From Arachis hypogaea (lineage: Eukaryota > Streptophyta > Magnoliopsida > Fabales > Fabaceae): 64,000 nt of DNA. Location: positions 84,877,671 through 84,941,670 of the forward strand of contig NC_092053.1 in NCBI RefSeq assembly GCF_003086295.3. The letters run 5' to 3'. The position numbers and the translations under genes are program-made. This document shows positions 12,209 to 23,185 of this stretch, one piece after another; position 1 is the stretch's first letter, and each line of letters opens with the position of its first letter. The notes beneath the pieces are model-generated. The model was not told the origin of the DNA. It saw nothing but the letters and a program-made list of their open reading frames with translations, and did not search any database.

Positions 12209-14481
12209 TGATGCGGGGAAAACTTGTCTTTTAACAAATCTCCCTTCGGCAAGTGTACCGAATTTGTCGCCAAGTAAAAACTCACAATAGAGTGAGGTCG
12301 AATCCCACAGGGATTGATTGATCAAGCAACTTTAATTAGAAGAATATTCTAGTTGAGCGAATCCAGAATTTGGGTTGAGAGTTGCAGAAAATAAAATGGC
12401 GGGAATGTAAATAACAGAAAAGTAAATACTAGAATTAAAGGACTGGAAGTAAATGACTGAAAATAAATTACAGAATTGTAAATGGGAATGGGGAATTTGC
12501 TCATAAAACTAAATGGCAGAAATTAAAGAGAATGGGTAAGATCAGAGATGGGGAGTTCATTGGGCTTAGGAGATGTTTCAATTCTCCGGATCAAGTTCAT
12601 TTTCATCTCTTCCTCAATCAATGCACTCATTGATCTCCTTGGCAATCTTAATTGATTGAATTATAATTTCTTGCAATTCAATCTCTCAAGTCTTGATTAA
12701 TAGCCAATTCCTTGGTCAATTGCTCACGAGAAGAGATGAAGTATGGTCACTGATTATACTACATGTATTTCCCAAATCAAGTATTGAGAGGGTTATAGTC
12801 ACATACCCATCCAAACCCAATTTGGTCCAACATGAGAAAGCATTTCTAGCTTGATTTCTTCATTCCTCTTTCAAGGTTCAAAAGAGATCCAAGTTTGAAT
12901 AGCTTCTTTTCCAAGATAACTACTCAATGGGATGAAGATCGAAAGCTTTCAAGTAAAATCAAGAGAAAAGATAGAAGAAGAATAATGAAAATTAGTATTG
13001 ATCCATCAAATTACAACAGAGCTCCCTAACCCAATGAAAGGGGTTTAGTTGTTCATAGCTCTAGAAAATGAAAATAAAGATGGAGAATACATTATAGAAC
13101 TAGAAATTGCAGAGAAAGTAAAATACAAAGAGTAATTCTCTTTTTCCAGCCTCCAGAACTCGTTTAACAATTCAAAGCTACTCCTATATATACTACTCTT
13201 CTCAGCTTCTAGTTTGCTCTTCAAGTCTTGGGCCTTTGGATCTTGAGTTTGAAGCAGTTCTTTTCTTCATTTGGGCTTGGCTTTACTTACAGAGAGAAAG
13301 TGCTAAGTGGGCAGAGACTTTGGCTCAGGGCGTTAAGGGTGTTAACATTTAGTGAAAGTATAAGTTCGAGAACGTTAGTGACACTTAACATTTTCACTAA
13401 CGTTCCAATGTACCCCTTTGCCTCACGTTAGAGCCCACGTTAACTAGGTTAACGTGGCTTCTAACGTGGCTTTGCCAACCTTCGAGAACGTTAGTGACAC
13501 TCAACATTGTCACTAAAGTTCCAGTGTGCCCCTTTTTGCTTCACGTTAAAGCCCACGTTAACTAGGTTAACGTGGCTTCTAACGTGGCTTTGCCACACTT
13601 CGAGAACGTTAGTGACACTCAACATTATCACTAATGTTCCAATGTGCCCCTAGATCTCACGTTAGATTCCACGTTAACTAGGTTAACGTGGCTTCTAACG
13701 TGGCCATTCTTAGCTATCCCAACGTTAGTGACAATGTTGAGTGTCACTAACGTTGGCTCATCATTCATTCCTCATCGTTAGCTTCCACGTTAACTAGGTT
13801 AACGTGGAAGTTAACGTGGCTCTTTGGGGGGTTGTGTGGTTGCTTCCAACGTTAGTGACGATGTTGAGTGTCACTAACGTTGTCGACAACTCTCACTTCT
13901 TACGTTAGCTCCCACGTTAACCAAGTTAACGTGGGAGTTAACGTTGGAAGTTGCATCCTTAGGCCAACGTTACTGACAATGTTGAATGTCACTAATGTTG
14001 GCTTCTCTTCCCCCTTTAACTTGGGCTCTAACGTGGCCACTCATGAATGTTTGCCAACATTAGTGACAATGTTAAGTGTCACTAATGTTGGCTCAACTTC
14101 CCTTCTCCACGTTAGAGTGCACGTTAACTTAGTTAACGTGACTCTTAACGTGGGCACTGATGGCTTTGAGAGTGTTATTGGCAATCACTTTTCTCATTAA
14201 CCTTGCAAGTTACCTCCCTTTCCTTGCTTCCTTTTGTCCTGAAATCAAGCAACAGAGTGCATCAAAGTTCTAGTCCAAGTCATGGGTAATGCAGCATACA
14301 ATTTGTCACCAAATTCATGCAAAATCCTCATGAAATAATGTAAAATGCACAATGTATGCTTGAATCAAGGTGTAGGTGAATATCTACCCAAAACTAGCTT
14401 ATTTCCTAAAAAAATGCATGAAACTACCCTAAAAACAGTAAAGAAAAGGTCAGTGAAACTGGCCAAGATGCCCTGGCATCA
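12209..14481 (-). repeat. 3' LTR of element C (2273 nt)
   Basis: TGATGCGGGG...CTGGCATCA. It differs from the partner LTR mainly inside the palindromic array: it has about 210 nt (about 13760-13970) that the partner lacks and lacks about 34 nt that the partner has near 22690. Confidence 0.92.
13325..14165. repeat. Palindromic array in the 3' LTR of C
   Basis: Units with arms AACGTTAGTGAC and GTCACTAACGTT around a short AATGTTGA-like spacer, alternating with CACGTTAACTAGGTTAACGTG. Spacer sequence differs from element A's array, so the two arrays have diverged by family. Confidence 0.87.
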
Positions 14482-14497
14482 CAACACCAAACTTAAA
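14482..14497 (-). other. Polypurine tract of element C
   Basis: Minus strand TTTAAGTTTGGTGTTG abutting the 3' LTR, identical to that of A. Confidence 0.75.
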
Positions 14498-15601
14498 GCT
14501 TGCTTGTCCCTAAGCAAGTACTGGAACAAGAGAATGATGAATGGAATATCCAGAGGAATGAGTCATTCTTGTGGAAGTCATATCACTGATTTTATGGTGG
14601 TTTCATGCATAGCAACTTAGGTTCATTTCTGGCTTTTCAGACCTTTATCATGTCTTAAAACACTCACTTTGCTTACATCCCATGAGACTTCTATTCATTG
14701 ATCCCTTTATTGTCATTTCAGAGCTTATTGGTGTTCTTATGCTAAGTGCTCTGTAAGGGGGCAACTTTTTAAGATAAGCTTTCAGCCAACACTCCCAAAC
14801 CAGTTGGATCAAGGTACTAGGTGTTGAAGCACCCCTAAGGACTTACTCCCTCAAGTCTCTGCCCCAAACATACACACCACAGGCATATAGTTTATTTATT
14901 TTCTTTTCTTGAGACCTTGGTGTCCAGCACCTCTTTGGGTTACTAAATGCTCTGTAGTGAGGGTTACTCTTGATAGTGGATTTTCAGATGATAATCCCGG
15001 GTTAGTTAACCCAAGTTACCAAGTGATAAAGCACCCCAAAGAGCTTATTCATCCAAGTAGATCCCTCACACAGGAGTACCACAGACACATGCACCATTGG
15101 TGCCTAGCCTTATTGCTTACTTTTTTTTTTCTTTTTTTTTCACTTCCATTGCTCTTTCCCTTTTTCTTATTAGGATCTTCTTATTAACTTAGTCTCATGG
15201 GTATATCCAAAGTTAAGTATTCAGGATAGATAGTTGTCCTCCTAGCCTTGTGGTTGAACCAACTTAGCTAACTTACGACTACCCTAAAGATTCATGAATG
15301 CACTTCCACATTATGAACTCTACTCTGGTCTTTTTTAAAAAAACATAAACATTCTCTTCTTCATTTGATTTAAAATGGACAAGCTTACAAGTAAATAAGG
15401 GAAAGATGCACTGACATTTAAACCAGAAATCATGGGCCTATTCAGAAAGAAAACTTAAAAGACAGAATTTAAAAAGTTTAAACATAACATGGAAGCAGGT
15501 TCTATTTTATACAAGATCTTCCTTATTTTAAAGCATAGAAAACGATGGACTAAAAAGAACTCCACCACCTTTCATTCATGTGGATGCCCATGCTTCCATC
15601 C
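14498..15601. other. Non-coding 3' region of element C
   Basis: Lies between ORF2 and the 3' LTR. The left part resembles A at 1731-2400. It has a T-rich run near 15120-15150. No gene seen. Confidence 0.7.
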
Positions 15602-17104
15602 TTACTTGTCCTCATTGTGTCTCTCTTGAGTGCTTGTGCTCCCTCTTCCTTTGCCTTTTCCAAGCAGCTTCTTCCAGAAACCACCATCTTCCATCTTCTT
15701 CTTGAGTGTCTCCTTTTGCTGTTTAACCTTCCTCTCTTCTTGTTCTACAAAATCTTTTTGGACCTCGTCATATGTAGGGATGGCATAGTGTAGCTGATGC
15801 ATATTACTAGTCATGTAGTTCAACTTGGCTTGAGTGTTCACATAGAACTCCTCCCTATGTAGTTGCCTTCCTTCATTGAGTACACTGAACTCGTTGAAAG
15901 TTTTCATTTGGGCTATCTGCCGCTGGTTGAGTTCTTGCAAGTGCTTCTCTTGAAGCTCTTGCCTCTCATTCACTTGGTTGATGGCTTGAGTGAGCCTGGA
16001 GTAGTGTTCCTGCTGCTGCTCCATTTGTTGTTTTTGTCATGCTTCCTGTTAGCTCAGCCAGTTGGTTTGAAGGTTCAGTATTTGCTCTTGTCCTTCCATA
16101 TGTCTCATCCCCAAATCCTCAATGGCTCTTAGAAGGTGACTCATGTTCAAGTTGGCTGGATCAGAATACTCTCCTTGTTGACATTCTTCCTGATGAGGTT
16201 CCTCTTGGTGAACTCTTTCTTTTGCTTTTGCTTTTCCTATTTGTGGTATTCTTTGTTGTTGAGCAGGTGTAGTATAAACCAATCGCTCGAGTGTAGCTGG
16301 CCTCCCTGGGTTCACCTAGTCTGGATTACTGTCCTCAAATACTACCTTGGCCTTATTGCATAAGCGGAGAATGGTGTTGGGGTACCAAAGCCTGGCACCT
16401 AAATCAACCTTCTCAGCCGAATCTTGAATCCCCTCGGCAATGAGCTCATTCACATTGATCTCCCCACCTTGTATTAAGCAATGCACCATAGTAGCTCGAT
16501 TGATGTTTACCTCTGAATTATTTGCAGCTGGTAGAATGGACCTCCTCACAAGTTCAAACCACCCCTTGGCTTCAGGGCTCAGGTCTCCTCTCTTGATAAA
16601 CTTGGGTCTCCCATCTGTGTACCTCTCCCAGTCAGCTGCTATAACACAGATGTCTGCCACTATCTCTGAGAGCTCATTATTATCAGGGCTTCTACTTATC
16701 CTTGCCTGATAACTTTCCTCATCAAAACGAGGTGATTTCAGGTGAAGAACTCTTGTTATGGCATTTGGGCTGAAGTCCACCTCTTTTCCTCTTACGTAAC
16801 TTTTGAAGGTTGGGGCCTTGGTTTTATCCTCTCTTACTACATTCGCATAAAATTCTTTGATGAGGTTTCCATTGATCTTCCCCTCTGGACTTGTGAGCAA
16901 TTGCCACCCCCTCTGTTCGATTTTCTCCAGAATTTGTGGTGACTCATCTGCATTGATTTGGAAGATTAATTCTGGCAATATCTTTCTCGCCCTTATCCGT
17001 TCGAATTCACGTTCATGAAAGGCAGTTTTGAATTTCTTCTCATCGAAAGGAACACTCTCCATGGGTTCCTTCCTCTTTTGCCTCTTTGAGCTTGATGATG
17101 CCAT
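15602..17104 (-). pseudogene. ORF2 of element C: putative plant transposon protein (PF20167-like), three stops
   Basis: About 500 codons in one frame. The Met at 17104 (MASSSSKRQKRKEP) is preferred to that at 17254 because a TATA-like box sits only about 10 nt from the latter. A basic, NLS-like N-terminus is followed by a domain with RGWQLLTSPEG, LIKEFYANV, VRGKEVDFSP, KGWFELVRRSILP and INRATMVHCLIQGGEINV, shared with F's ORF2 and, more loosely, with H and J. The C-terminal third is Gln/Glu-rich and coiled-coil-like (QQEHYSRLTQAINQVNERQE), ending in Lys/Gly-rich sequence. Stops are TAG 16316-16318, TAA 16049-16051 and TGA 16037-16039, all one transition from sense. The molecular function of this family is unknown to me; env-like position only. 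Confidence 0.8.
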
Positions 17105-17263
17105 GAATTGAGTTGCTATTTTGAGATGGAGGTTGGAGGATACGGAGAGATGAGGAATAGGTTGGCTAGGACAGAGTGTGATGAAGGGGTTTGAGCAAGC
17201 CGAAAGTATGAAGTGTGGAGAGTGGGAATTTGAGTGTGAGGAATGATCATGCACTAAGGTTCA

Positions 17264-17273
17264 CTTATATAGG
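17264..17273 (-). promoter_or_regulatory. TATA-like box ahead of ORF2 in element C
   Basis: Minus strand CCTATATAAG, about 160 nt upstream of the chosen ORF2 Met, which would give a leader of roughly 130 nt. F has a matching TATATAAA before its ORF2. It suggests an internal promoter; there is no expression evidence. Confidence 0.5.
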
Positions 17274-17906
17274 GAGATCATGAGTGGATGGAAAGTGTGG
17301 ATTGTAAGGATTGTTGCTTGATGGACGGTTGAGGTTGTGTATGAAGGAAGGACAAGGATCATCACTTAATGAAAGTGATTGGTTCGGTCTTCAAGGGTCT
17401 TCTTTCTCCAATGTTGCATGGCAGCGTTTCCCCATGCATTCCCTCTTGAGACATGTGTGTAGTGCTCTTCATTAAGTGGCGAAATCTCCCCCATTTAATT
17501 GTCCAATCAATCCCCTTTTTATGCTCCTTTTCTTTTCCTATAAAGACAAACTAAGAAAAGTAAGAAAAGATATTAAAATGACCATATGAACTTTACGGCT
17601 AATATTAATAACAGGGAAGAAAGGATTTGATTGTTTATTTATGAATTCCAACTAACTAACTAACTATTGGTGGGTCCTTATATGCATTTTGGTGGCACCA
17701 TGGGGTGACACAAAACTTTGTTTGAAGCAATGTGATGAAAAGTTTTGTTCAAAGCTCCCAAGACTAGCATGCATCTTGGTTTGCTTTGAACACCAAACTT
17801 GTTCTTCACTATATACTGCATGATAAAGATTTTACCAAGTGTTTGTCAAGTTTGGGTTGAAATTCATAAACATTGATTTATTCATTATTTTAAAACATAT
17901 AAAACA
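17274..17906. other. Spacer between the polyprotein and ORF2 of element C
   Basis: About 630 nt without a frame. It holds one AAGTTTGGTGTT motif (minus) near 17790 and would contain any upstream promoter elements for ORF2. Confidence 0.6.
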
Positions 17907-17952
17907 TGGGTTGCCTCCCATGAAGCGCTTCCTTAGCATCACTAGCTTGACG
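17907..17952 (-). other. Conserved two-hairpin block (element C)
   Basis: Starts 11 nt after the polyprotein stop. Minus strand: CGTCAAGCTAGTGATG, then GAAGCGCTTC (palindrome), then TGGGAGGCAACCCA (stem-loop). Confidence 0.75.
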
Positions 17953-17963
17953 TTTTTCCTTCA

Positions 17964-18431
17964 TCAGGGTGGTTGGTAGTGCTTAAAGTCCTCCCCTCTT
18001 GCTGTGGACTTATATCCATTGGTTGGATCAATGATCTTCACATGTTCCAGGGAAAGAACTCTGTTGATAGTGAAGACCTTAGGTAACTGAGATGGTACAG
18101 TGGGGAGATTAGGGGGAATATCTGGGAAGTAAGCTGAGATAACTCTATCCCCTGGAGAGAAGTCTTCCGTAGGAATTTTCTTGTTCCTCCACCTCCTTGG
18201 TACCTTCTTCTTTGTTTCTTTTGATGTTGCCTTCCCCTTGGTGACCTCTTTTTCTAGAGGAGTTGTGGTGCTGTCTTCACCTGCTTCTAGAGGTTTAGGT
18301 TCCTCCAAATTTTCCTTGAGCTGTGGCAATTGCTGTTTTCCTTGTTTATCTATTAAGGGGATCTCATAATGAACTGGCTGTGCTTCAGTGCTTGTTTCCT
18401 CCTTCAGTGTCTCATTATCATTTGTGCTTAG
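17964..18431 (-). pseudogene. In-frame tail after protease in element C, resembling the integrase C-terminus
   Basis: About 155 codons in the same frame as gag-PR, separated from it by one TAA at 18432-18434. An acidic, low-complexity first half is followed by RRWRNKKIP, FSPGDRV, VFTINRVLSLEHVKIID and a final DFKHYQPP. The order 'W...F.pGd.V...G/I..V....v.I.d......G...KHY' parallels the C-terminal domain of element A's integrase. If so, RT, RNase H and the integrase core were removed without losing the frame. The resemblance is weak, so a captured unrelated tail is possible. Confidence 0.5.
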
Positions 18432-19805
18432 TTACTTGTCCTCCTGATCTGTTTCTTGTGAGAGTTTGAAAACATTGAAGCTGAGTCGTTCATCATGGAT
18501 TCTCAATATTAGCTCCCCTTTCTCTACATCGATAAGTGCTCTGGCCGTAGCTAGGAATGGTTTTCCTAATATGATTGGATGAGTGTGACTCTCTTCCATG
18601 TCCAGGATGACAAAGTCTGTTGGGAGAAAGTATTTCCCAACCTTTAGCAACACATTTTCCACCACTCCTATTGCTTGCTTTTGAGTTTTGTCAGCCAGTC
18701 TGATGATTACATCTGTGGGTATTATCTCATTGATCTGCAGCCTCTTCGCCAGGGATAAGGACAGTAAGTTGATGCTGGCCCCCAAATCAGATAGTGCTCT
18801 ATCGAACATAGTTTCACCTATGGCACAACGGATGTGAAAACTCCCTGGGTCTCTTCTTTTTGTAGGCAACTCAGGTTGAATAAGGGCACTACATTCCTTG
18901 TTCATCACTATAGTCTGGCCTCCTTTGAGTGAGCTTTTCCTGGGCAGAAGTTCCTTCATATACTTGATGAATGCAGGAATTTGTTGAATTGCCTTGATGA
19001 ATGGTATGTTTACATGCAGAGATGCAAACAAGTCTAGGAACCTTGAGTATATTCTCTTTCCCATAGCACCATTGAGCAGTTGAGGGAAGGGTGCATAGAG
19101 CTTCAGCAGCTCTTGTTGTGAGATTTCTGGTTCTTGGCGGTCTCTATCCTCCTCCTTTGTTGAGTTGTCTTCAGGTTGTTTGCAAAGTTTGCCTTGCTTG
19201 TCTTCAGTCTCTTGATCACTCGCAGTAACCATTTTGCAATCTTCCCATCTTACTTTCTTTGCTTCTCCTTTGGAGTTTTTCTCCGTGTCACTTGGGAAGC
19301 TATCAGTAGGTTTGGGAATCTTCTCAGCTAAATATCCCACCTGGAATTCCAGCTTCCTGATGGTCTCTCCCTGGTTCTTAATATTGGCTCGCACCTCCTC
19401 TTTGAACACCTTATTTTCTTGAATCTCTTGGCATATTTCTTCAAGTAAGGCCTCAATCTTAGAGAGCTTGTCATCAATTGATGAGTGATTTGGAGCAGAT
19501 GTGCCATTTTGGTTTTGATAAGCGTGTGGAGAAGTGTTGTTGTGGGGGTGTTGAGATGTCCTCTGTGTGAATTGCTGGTGAGCTATATTGTTGTTGGAGT
19601 TGTAACGTCTCTGGTCTTGGTTTTGATCTTGCTCACTTTCCCACCCAAAGTTTGGGTGGTTTTTCCATCCAGGGTTGTAGGTCTTGGAGTATGGATCATA
19701 GTTTTTCCTTGGTAAATTCCCAATGTAGTTGGCTTGCTCTTGACTCCCCTCTGCTTCTTCATTGACTTCTTCTTGGGTTGTTGATGAAGTGGAGATTGCT
19801 GCTAC
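18432..19805 (-). pseudogene. Gag C-terminus and protease of element C
   Basis: Continuous frame from the stop at 19806 to 18432. It has the linker with ANIKNQGETIRKLEFQVG (19390), the segment before PR (KECSALIQPELPTKRRDPGSF) and protease with ALSDLGASINLLS (about 18770) and IILGKPFLATARALIDV (about 18560). The catalytic Asp is present. The segment ends in KLSQETDQEDK. The ORF starting at 19409 begins at an internal Met. This protease would process gag in a particle whose pol came from a partner element. Confidence 0.88.
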
Positions 19806-20779
19806 TTAGTTCATCTCCATCTTCTTGGTGAGGTCAGCCAACTGCTGGGTAATGAGCTTGTTTTGGGCCAACAGAGCATTTACATTGTTTAGCTCCATTA
19901 CTCCTCTTGTGTTCCCTCTTTCGGAAGCATAGAAGTAATCGTTCTCTGCTACTATTTCAATAACATCTATGGCTTCCTCAATAGTCTTCTTCTTGTTCAA
20001 AGATCCTCCAGATGAATGATCTACGGCCTTCTTTGACTCATAAGAGAGTCCTTCATAGAAAATGTGCAGCTGCACCCATTCGTTGAATATGTCAGGTGGA
20101 CACCTCCTTGTTAAGTCCTTGAACCTCTCCCATGCTTCATATAGAGTCTTACCATCTTGTTGCTTGAAAGTTTGGACCTCAGCTCTCAGCCTATTGATTC
20201 GTTGAGGAGGGTAAAATCTTGCTAAAAATTTGTTCACCACGTCTTCCCAAGTTGTCAAGCTTTCCTTTGGGAAAGATTCCAGCCACTTGGCTGCTTTGTC
20301 CCTAAGTGAGAATGGAAAAAGAGCAGTCTATAGGTATCAAGATGAACACCATTAGACTTCACTGTGTCACATATTCTCAGGAAGGTGGTCAAATGTTGAT
20401 TGGGGTCTTCTTGAACACCTCTTCCAAACGAACAGTTGTTCTGAACAAGGGTGATGAGCTGTGGTTTAAGTTTAAAGTTGTTGGCATGGATTGTTGGCTT
20501 TTGGATGCTACTTCCACAATTGCCTGGGTTTGGATTGATGTAAGAGCCCAAAATTCTTCTATCCTCCCCAGCATGATTTGCTCTACCTCCTCCCCCATGG
20601 TTGTGATCCTCTTTTTCATGGTGGTTTTCCATGTTGTCTTCCATGTTTGTTTCAAAGAATTCCTCTTCTTCCTCAGCACCAACCACTTTCTTTCCTCTTG
20701 CCTCCCTCCTTAATCTAAGGAAGGTCCTCTCAGGTTTAGAATCAAAGGAAGTTGAAGCCCCGCTTCTTCTCCCTGTCAT
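19806..20779 (-). pseudogene. Gag of element C (frameshift and stop)
   Basis: Close relative of A's gag, starting at the shared MTGRRS. The N-terminal part is in one frame to about 20325; the rest (TTWEDVVNKFLARFYPPQRI, EWVQLHIFYEGLSYESKKAV) is in the next. Alignment with A shows one base missing near 20312-20325, in an A-run. A TAA at 19806-19808 then ends the frame. Two overlapping ORFs (20255-20800 and 19806-20258) are therefore one gene. Confidence 0.9.
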
Positions 20780-21046
20780 ACAACCATCAAGTGCAAGCAA
20801 GAAAAGACAGGTGCAGAAAGTATTTGTGTCAGAATTACTGTTAGTTGTGGGTGATGCAATATATCAAACAGTTAGTGGGTTAGCAAACAGACTTGAAAAT
20901 AACAAAGAAAAACAAAAGAGTAGAGGGGGAAGGGAAGAAGTTTAACTAAAACAAAAAGTAAATCACTCAAACAAAAAATGAAATTCACAAAATAAAAATG
21001 CTCAATCTAGTGATCTTCCAATTTAATCATTGTTGATGCACAATTA
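20780..21046 (-). other. 5' leader of element C
   Basis: Untranslated stretch between priming site and gag, similar to 8765-9040 of A. No ORF. Confidence 0.6.
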
Positions 21047-21065
21047 ATCCCCGGCAACGGCGCCA
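21047..21065 (-). other. Primer-binding site of element C (tRNA-Asp type)
   Basis: Minus strand TGGCGCCGTTGCCGGGGAT, 6 nt inside the 5' LTR, same as element A. Confidence 0.92.
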
Positions 21066-21071
21066 TAAACT

Positions 21072-23180
21072 TGATGCGGGGAAAACTTGTCTCTCAACAA
21101 ATCTCCCTTCGGCAAGTGTACCGAATTTGTCGTCAAGTAAAAACTCACAATAGAGTGAGGTCGAATCCCACAGGGATTGATTGATCAAGCAACTTTAATT
21201 AGAAGAATGTTCTAGTTGAGCGAATCCAGAATTTGGGTTGAGAGTTACAGAAAATAAAATGGCAGGAATATAAATAACAGAAAAGTAAATGCTAGAATTA
21301 AAGGACTGGAAGTAAATGACTGAAAATAAATTGCAGAATTGTAAATGGGAATGGGGGATTTGCTCATAAAAGTAAATGGCAGAAATTAAAGAGAATGGGT
21401 AAGATCAGAGATGGGGAGTTCATTGGGCTTAGGAGATGTTGCAATTCTCCGGATCAAGTTCATTTTCATCTCTTCCTCAATCAATGCACTCATTGATCTC
21501 CTTGGCAATCTTAATTGATTGAATTACAATTTCTTGCAATTCAATCTCTCAAGTCTTGATCAATAGCCAATTCCTTGGTCAATTGCTCATGAGAAGAGAT
21601 GAAGTATGGTCACTGATTATACCACATGCATTTTCCAAATCAAGTATTGAGAGGGTTATAGTCACATACCCATCCAAACCCAATTTGGTCCAACATGAGA
21701 AAGCATTTCTAGCTTCATCTCTTCATTCCTCTTTCAAGGTTCAAAAGAGATCCAAGTTTGAATAGCTTCTTTTCCAAGATAACTACTCAATGGGATAAAG
21801 ATCGAAAGCTTTCAAGTAAAATCAAGAGAAAAGATAGAAGAAGAATAATGAAAATTAGTATTGATCCATCAAATTACAACAGAGCTCCCTAACCCAATGA
21901 AAGGGGTTTAGTTGTTCATAGCTCTAGAAAATGAAAATAAAGATGGAGAATACATCATAGAACTAGAAATTGCAGAGAAAGTAAAATACAGAGAGTAATT
22001 CTCTTTTTCCAGCCTCCAGAACTCGTTTAACAATTCAAAGCTACTCCTATATATACTACTCTTCTCAGCTTCTAGTTTGCTCTTCAAGTCTTTGGCCATT
22101 GGATCTTGAGTTTGAAGCAGTTCTTTTCTTTATTTGGGCTTGGCTTTACTTGCAGAGAGAAAGTGCTAAGTGGGCAGAGACTTTAGCTCAGGGCGTTAGG
22201 GGTGTTAACATTTAGTGAAAGTATAAGTTTGAGAACGTTAGTGACACTTAACATTTTCACTAACGTTCCAATGTACCCCTTTGCCTCACGTTAGAGCCCA
22301 CGTTAACTAGGTTAACGTGGCTTCTAACGTGGCCTTGCCAACCTTCGAGAACGTTAGTGACACTCAACATTGTCACTAACGTTCCAGTGTGCCCCTTTTT
22401 GCTTCACGTTAAAGCCCACGTTAACTAGGTTAACGTGGCTTCTAACGTGGCTTTGCCACACTTCAAGAACGTTAGTGACACTCAACATTGTCACTAACGT
22501 TCCAATGTGCCCCTAGATCTCACGTTAGAGTCCACGTTAACTAGGTTAACGTGGCTTCTAACATGGCCATTCTTAGCCATCCCAACATTAGTGACAATGT
22601 TGAGTGTCACTAACGTTGGCTCATCATTCATTAGGCCAACGTTAGTGACAATATTGAATGTCACTAACGTTGGCTTCTCTTCCCCCTTTAACGTTAGAGG
22701 CCACGTTAACTAGGTTAACGTGGGCTCTAACGTGGCCACTCATGAGTGTTTGCCAACATTAGTGACAATGTTAAGTGTCACTAACGTTGGCTCAACTCCC
22801 CTTCTCCACGTTAGAGTGCACGTTAACTTAGTTAACGTGACTCTTAACGTGGGCACTGATGGCTTTGAAAGTGTTATTGGCAATCACTTTTCTCATTAAC
22901 CTTGCAAGTTAACTCCCTTTCCTTGCTTCCTTTGGTCCTGAAATCAAGCAACAGAGTGCATCAAAGTTCTAGTCCAAGTCATGGGTAATGCAGCATACAA
23001 TTTGTCACTAAATTCATGCAAAATCCTCATGAAATAATGTAAAATGCACAATGTATGCTTGAATCAAGGTGTAGGTGAATATCTACCCAAAACTAACTTA
23101 TTTCCTAAAGAAATGCATGAAACTACCCTAAAAACAGTAAAGAAAAGGTCAGTGAAACTAGCCAAGATGCCCTGGCATCA
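21072..23180 (-). repeat. 5' LTR of element C (2109 nt)
   Basis: TGATGCGGGG...CTGGCATCA, followed by the duplicated target caaat at 23181-23185. It is shorter than its partner because array units are missing (compare 13760-13970). Confidence 0.92.
22195..22865. repeat. Palindromic array in the 5' LTR of C
   Basis: Same unit types as 13325-14165 but fewer copies. The joint 'cattcattaggccaacg' near 22630 marks where units are absent. Confidence 0.87.
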
Positions 23181-23185
23181 CAAAT
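23181..23185. other. Target-site duplication, right copy, of element C
   Basis: caaat, partner of cagat at 12204-12208. Confidence 0.85.

Larger units (their letters stand above)
12209..23180 (-). mobile_element. Element C: non-autonomous gypsy element with gag-PR and ORF2 but no RT/RH/IN
   Basis: Complete element inside B. LTRs are 12209-14481 and 21072-23180, with a tRNA-Asp priming site at 21047 and a polypurine tract at 14482. LTR ends and array type match element A, so C is likely mobilised by an A-like partner. Reading the minus strand: gag and protease (20779-18432), an in-frame tail resembling the integrase C-terminus (18431-17964), a conserved hairpin block, a TATA-like site and ORF2 (17104-15602). 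RT, RNase H and the integrase core are absent. Confidence 0.93.

Noticed and set aside
13868..14200. 110-residue plus ORF rich in NVG/SVTN repeats (also 22507-22713)
   Set aside because: It lies wholly in the palindromic array of C's LTRs.
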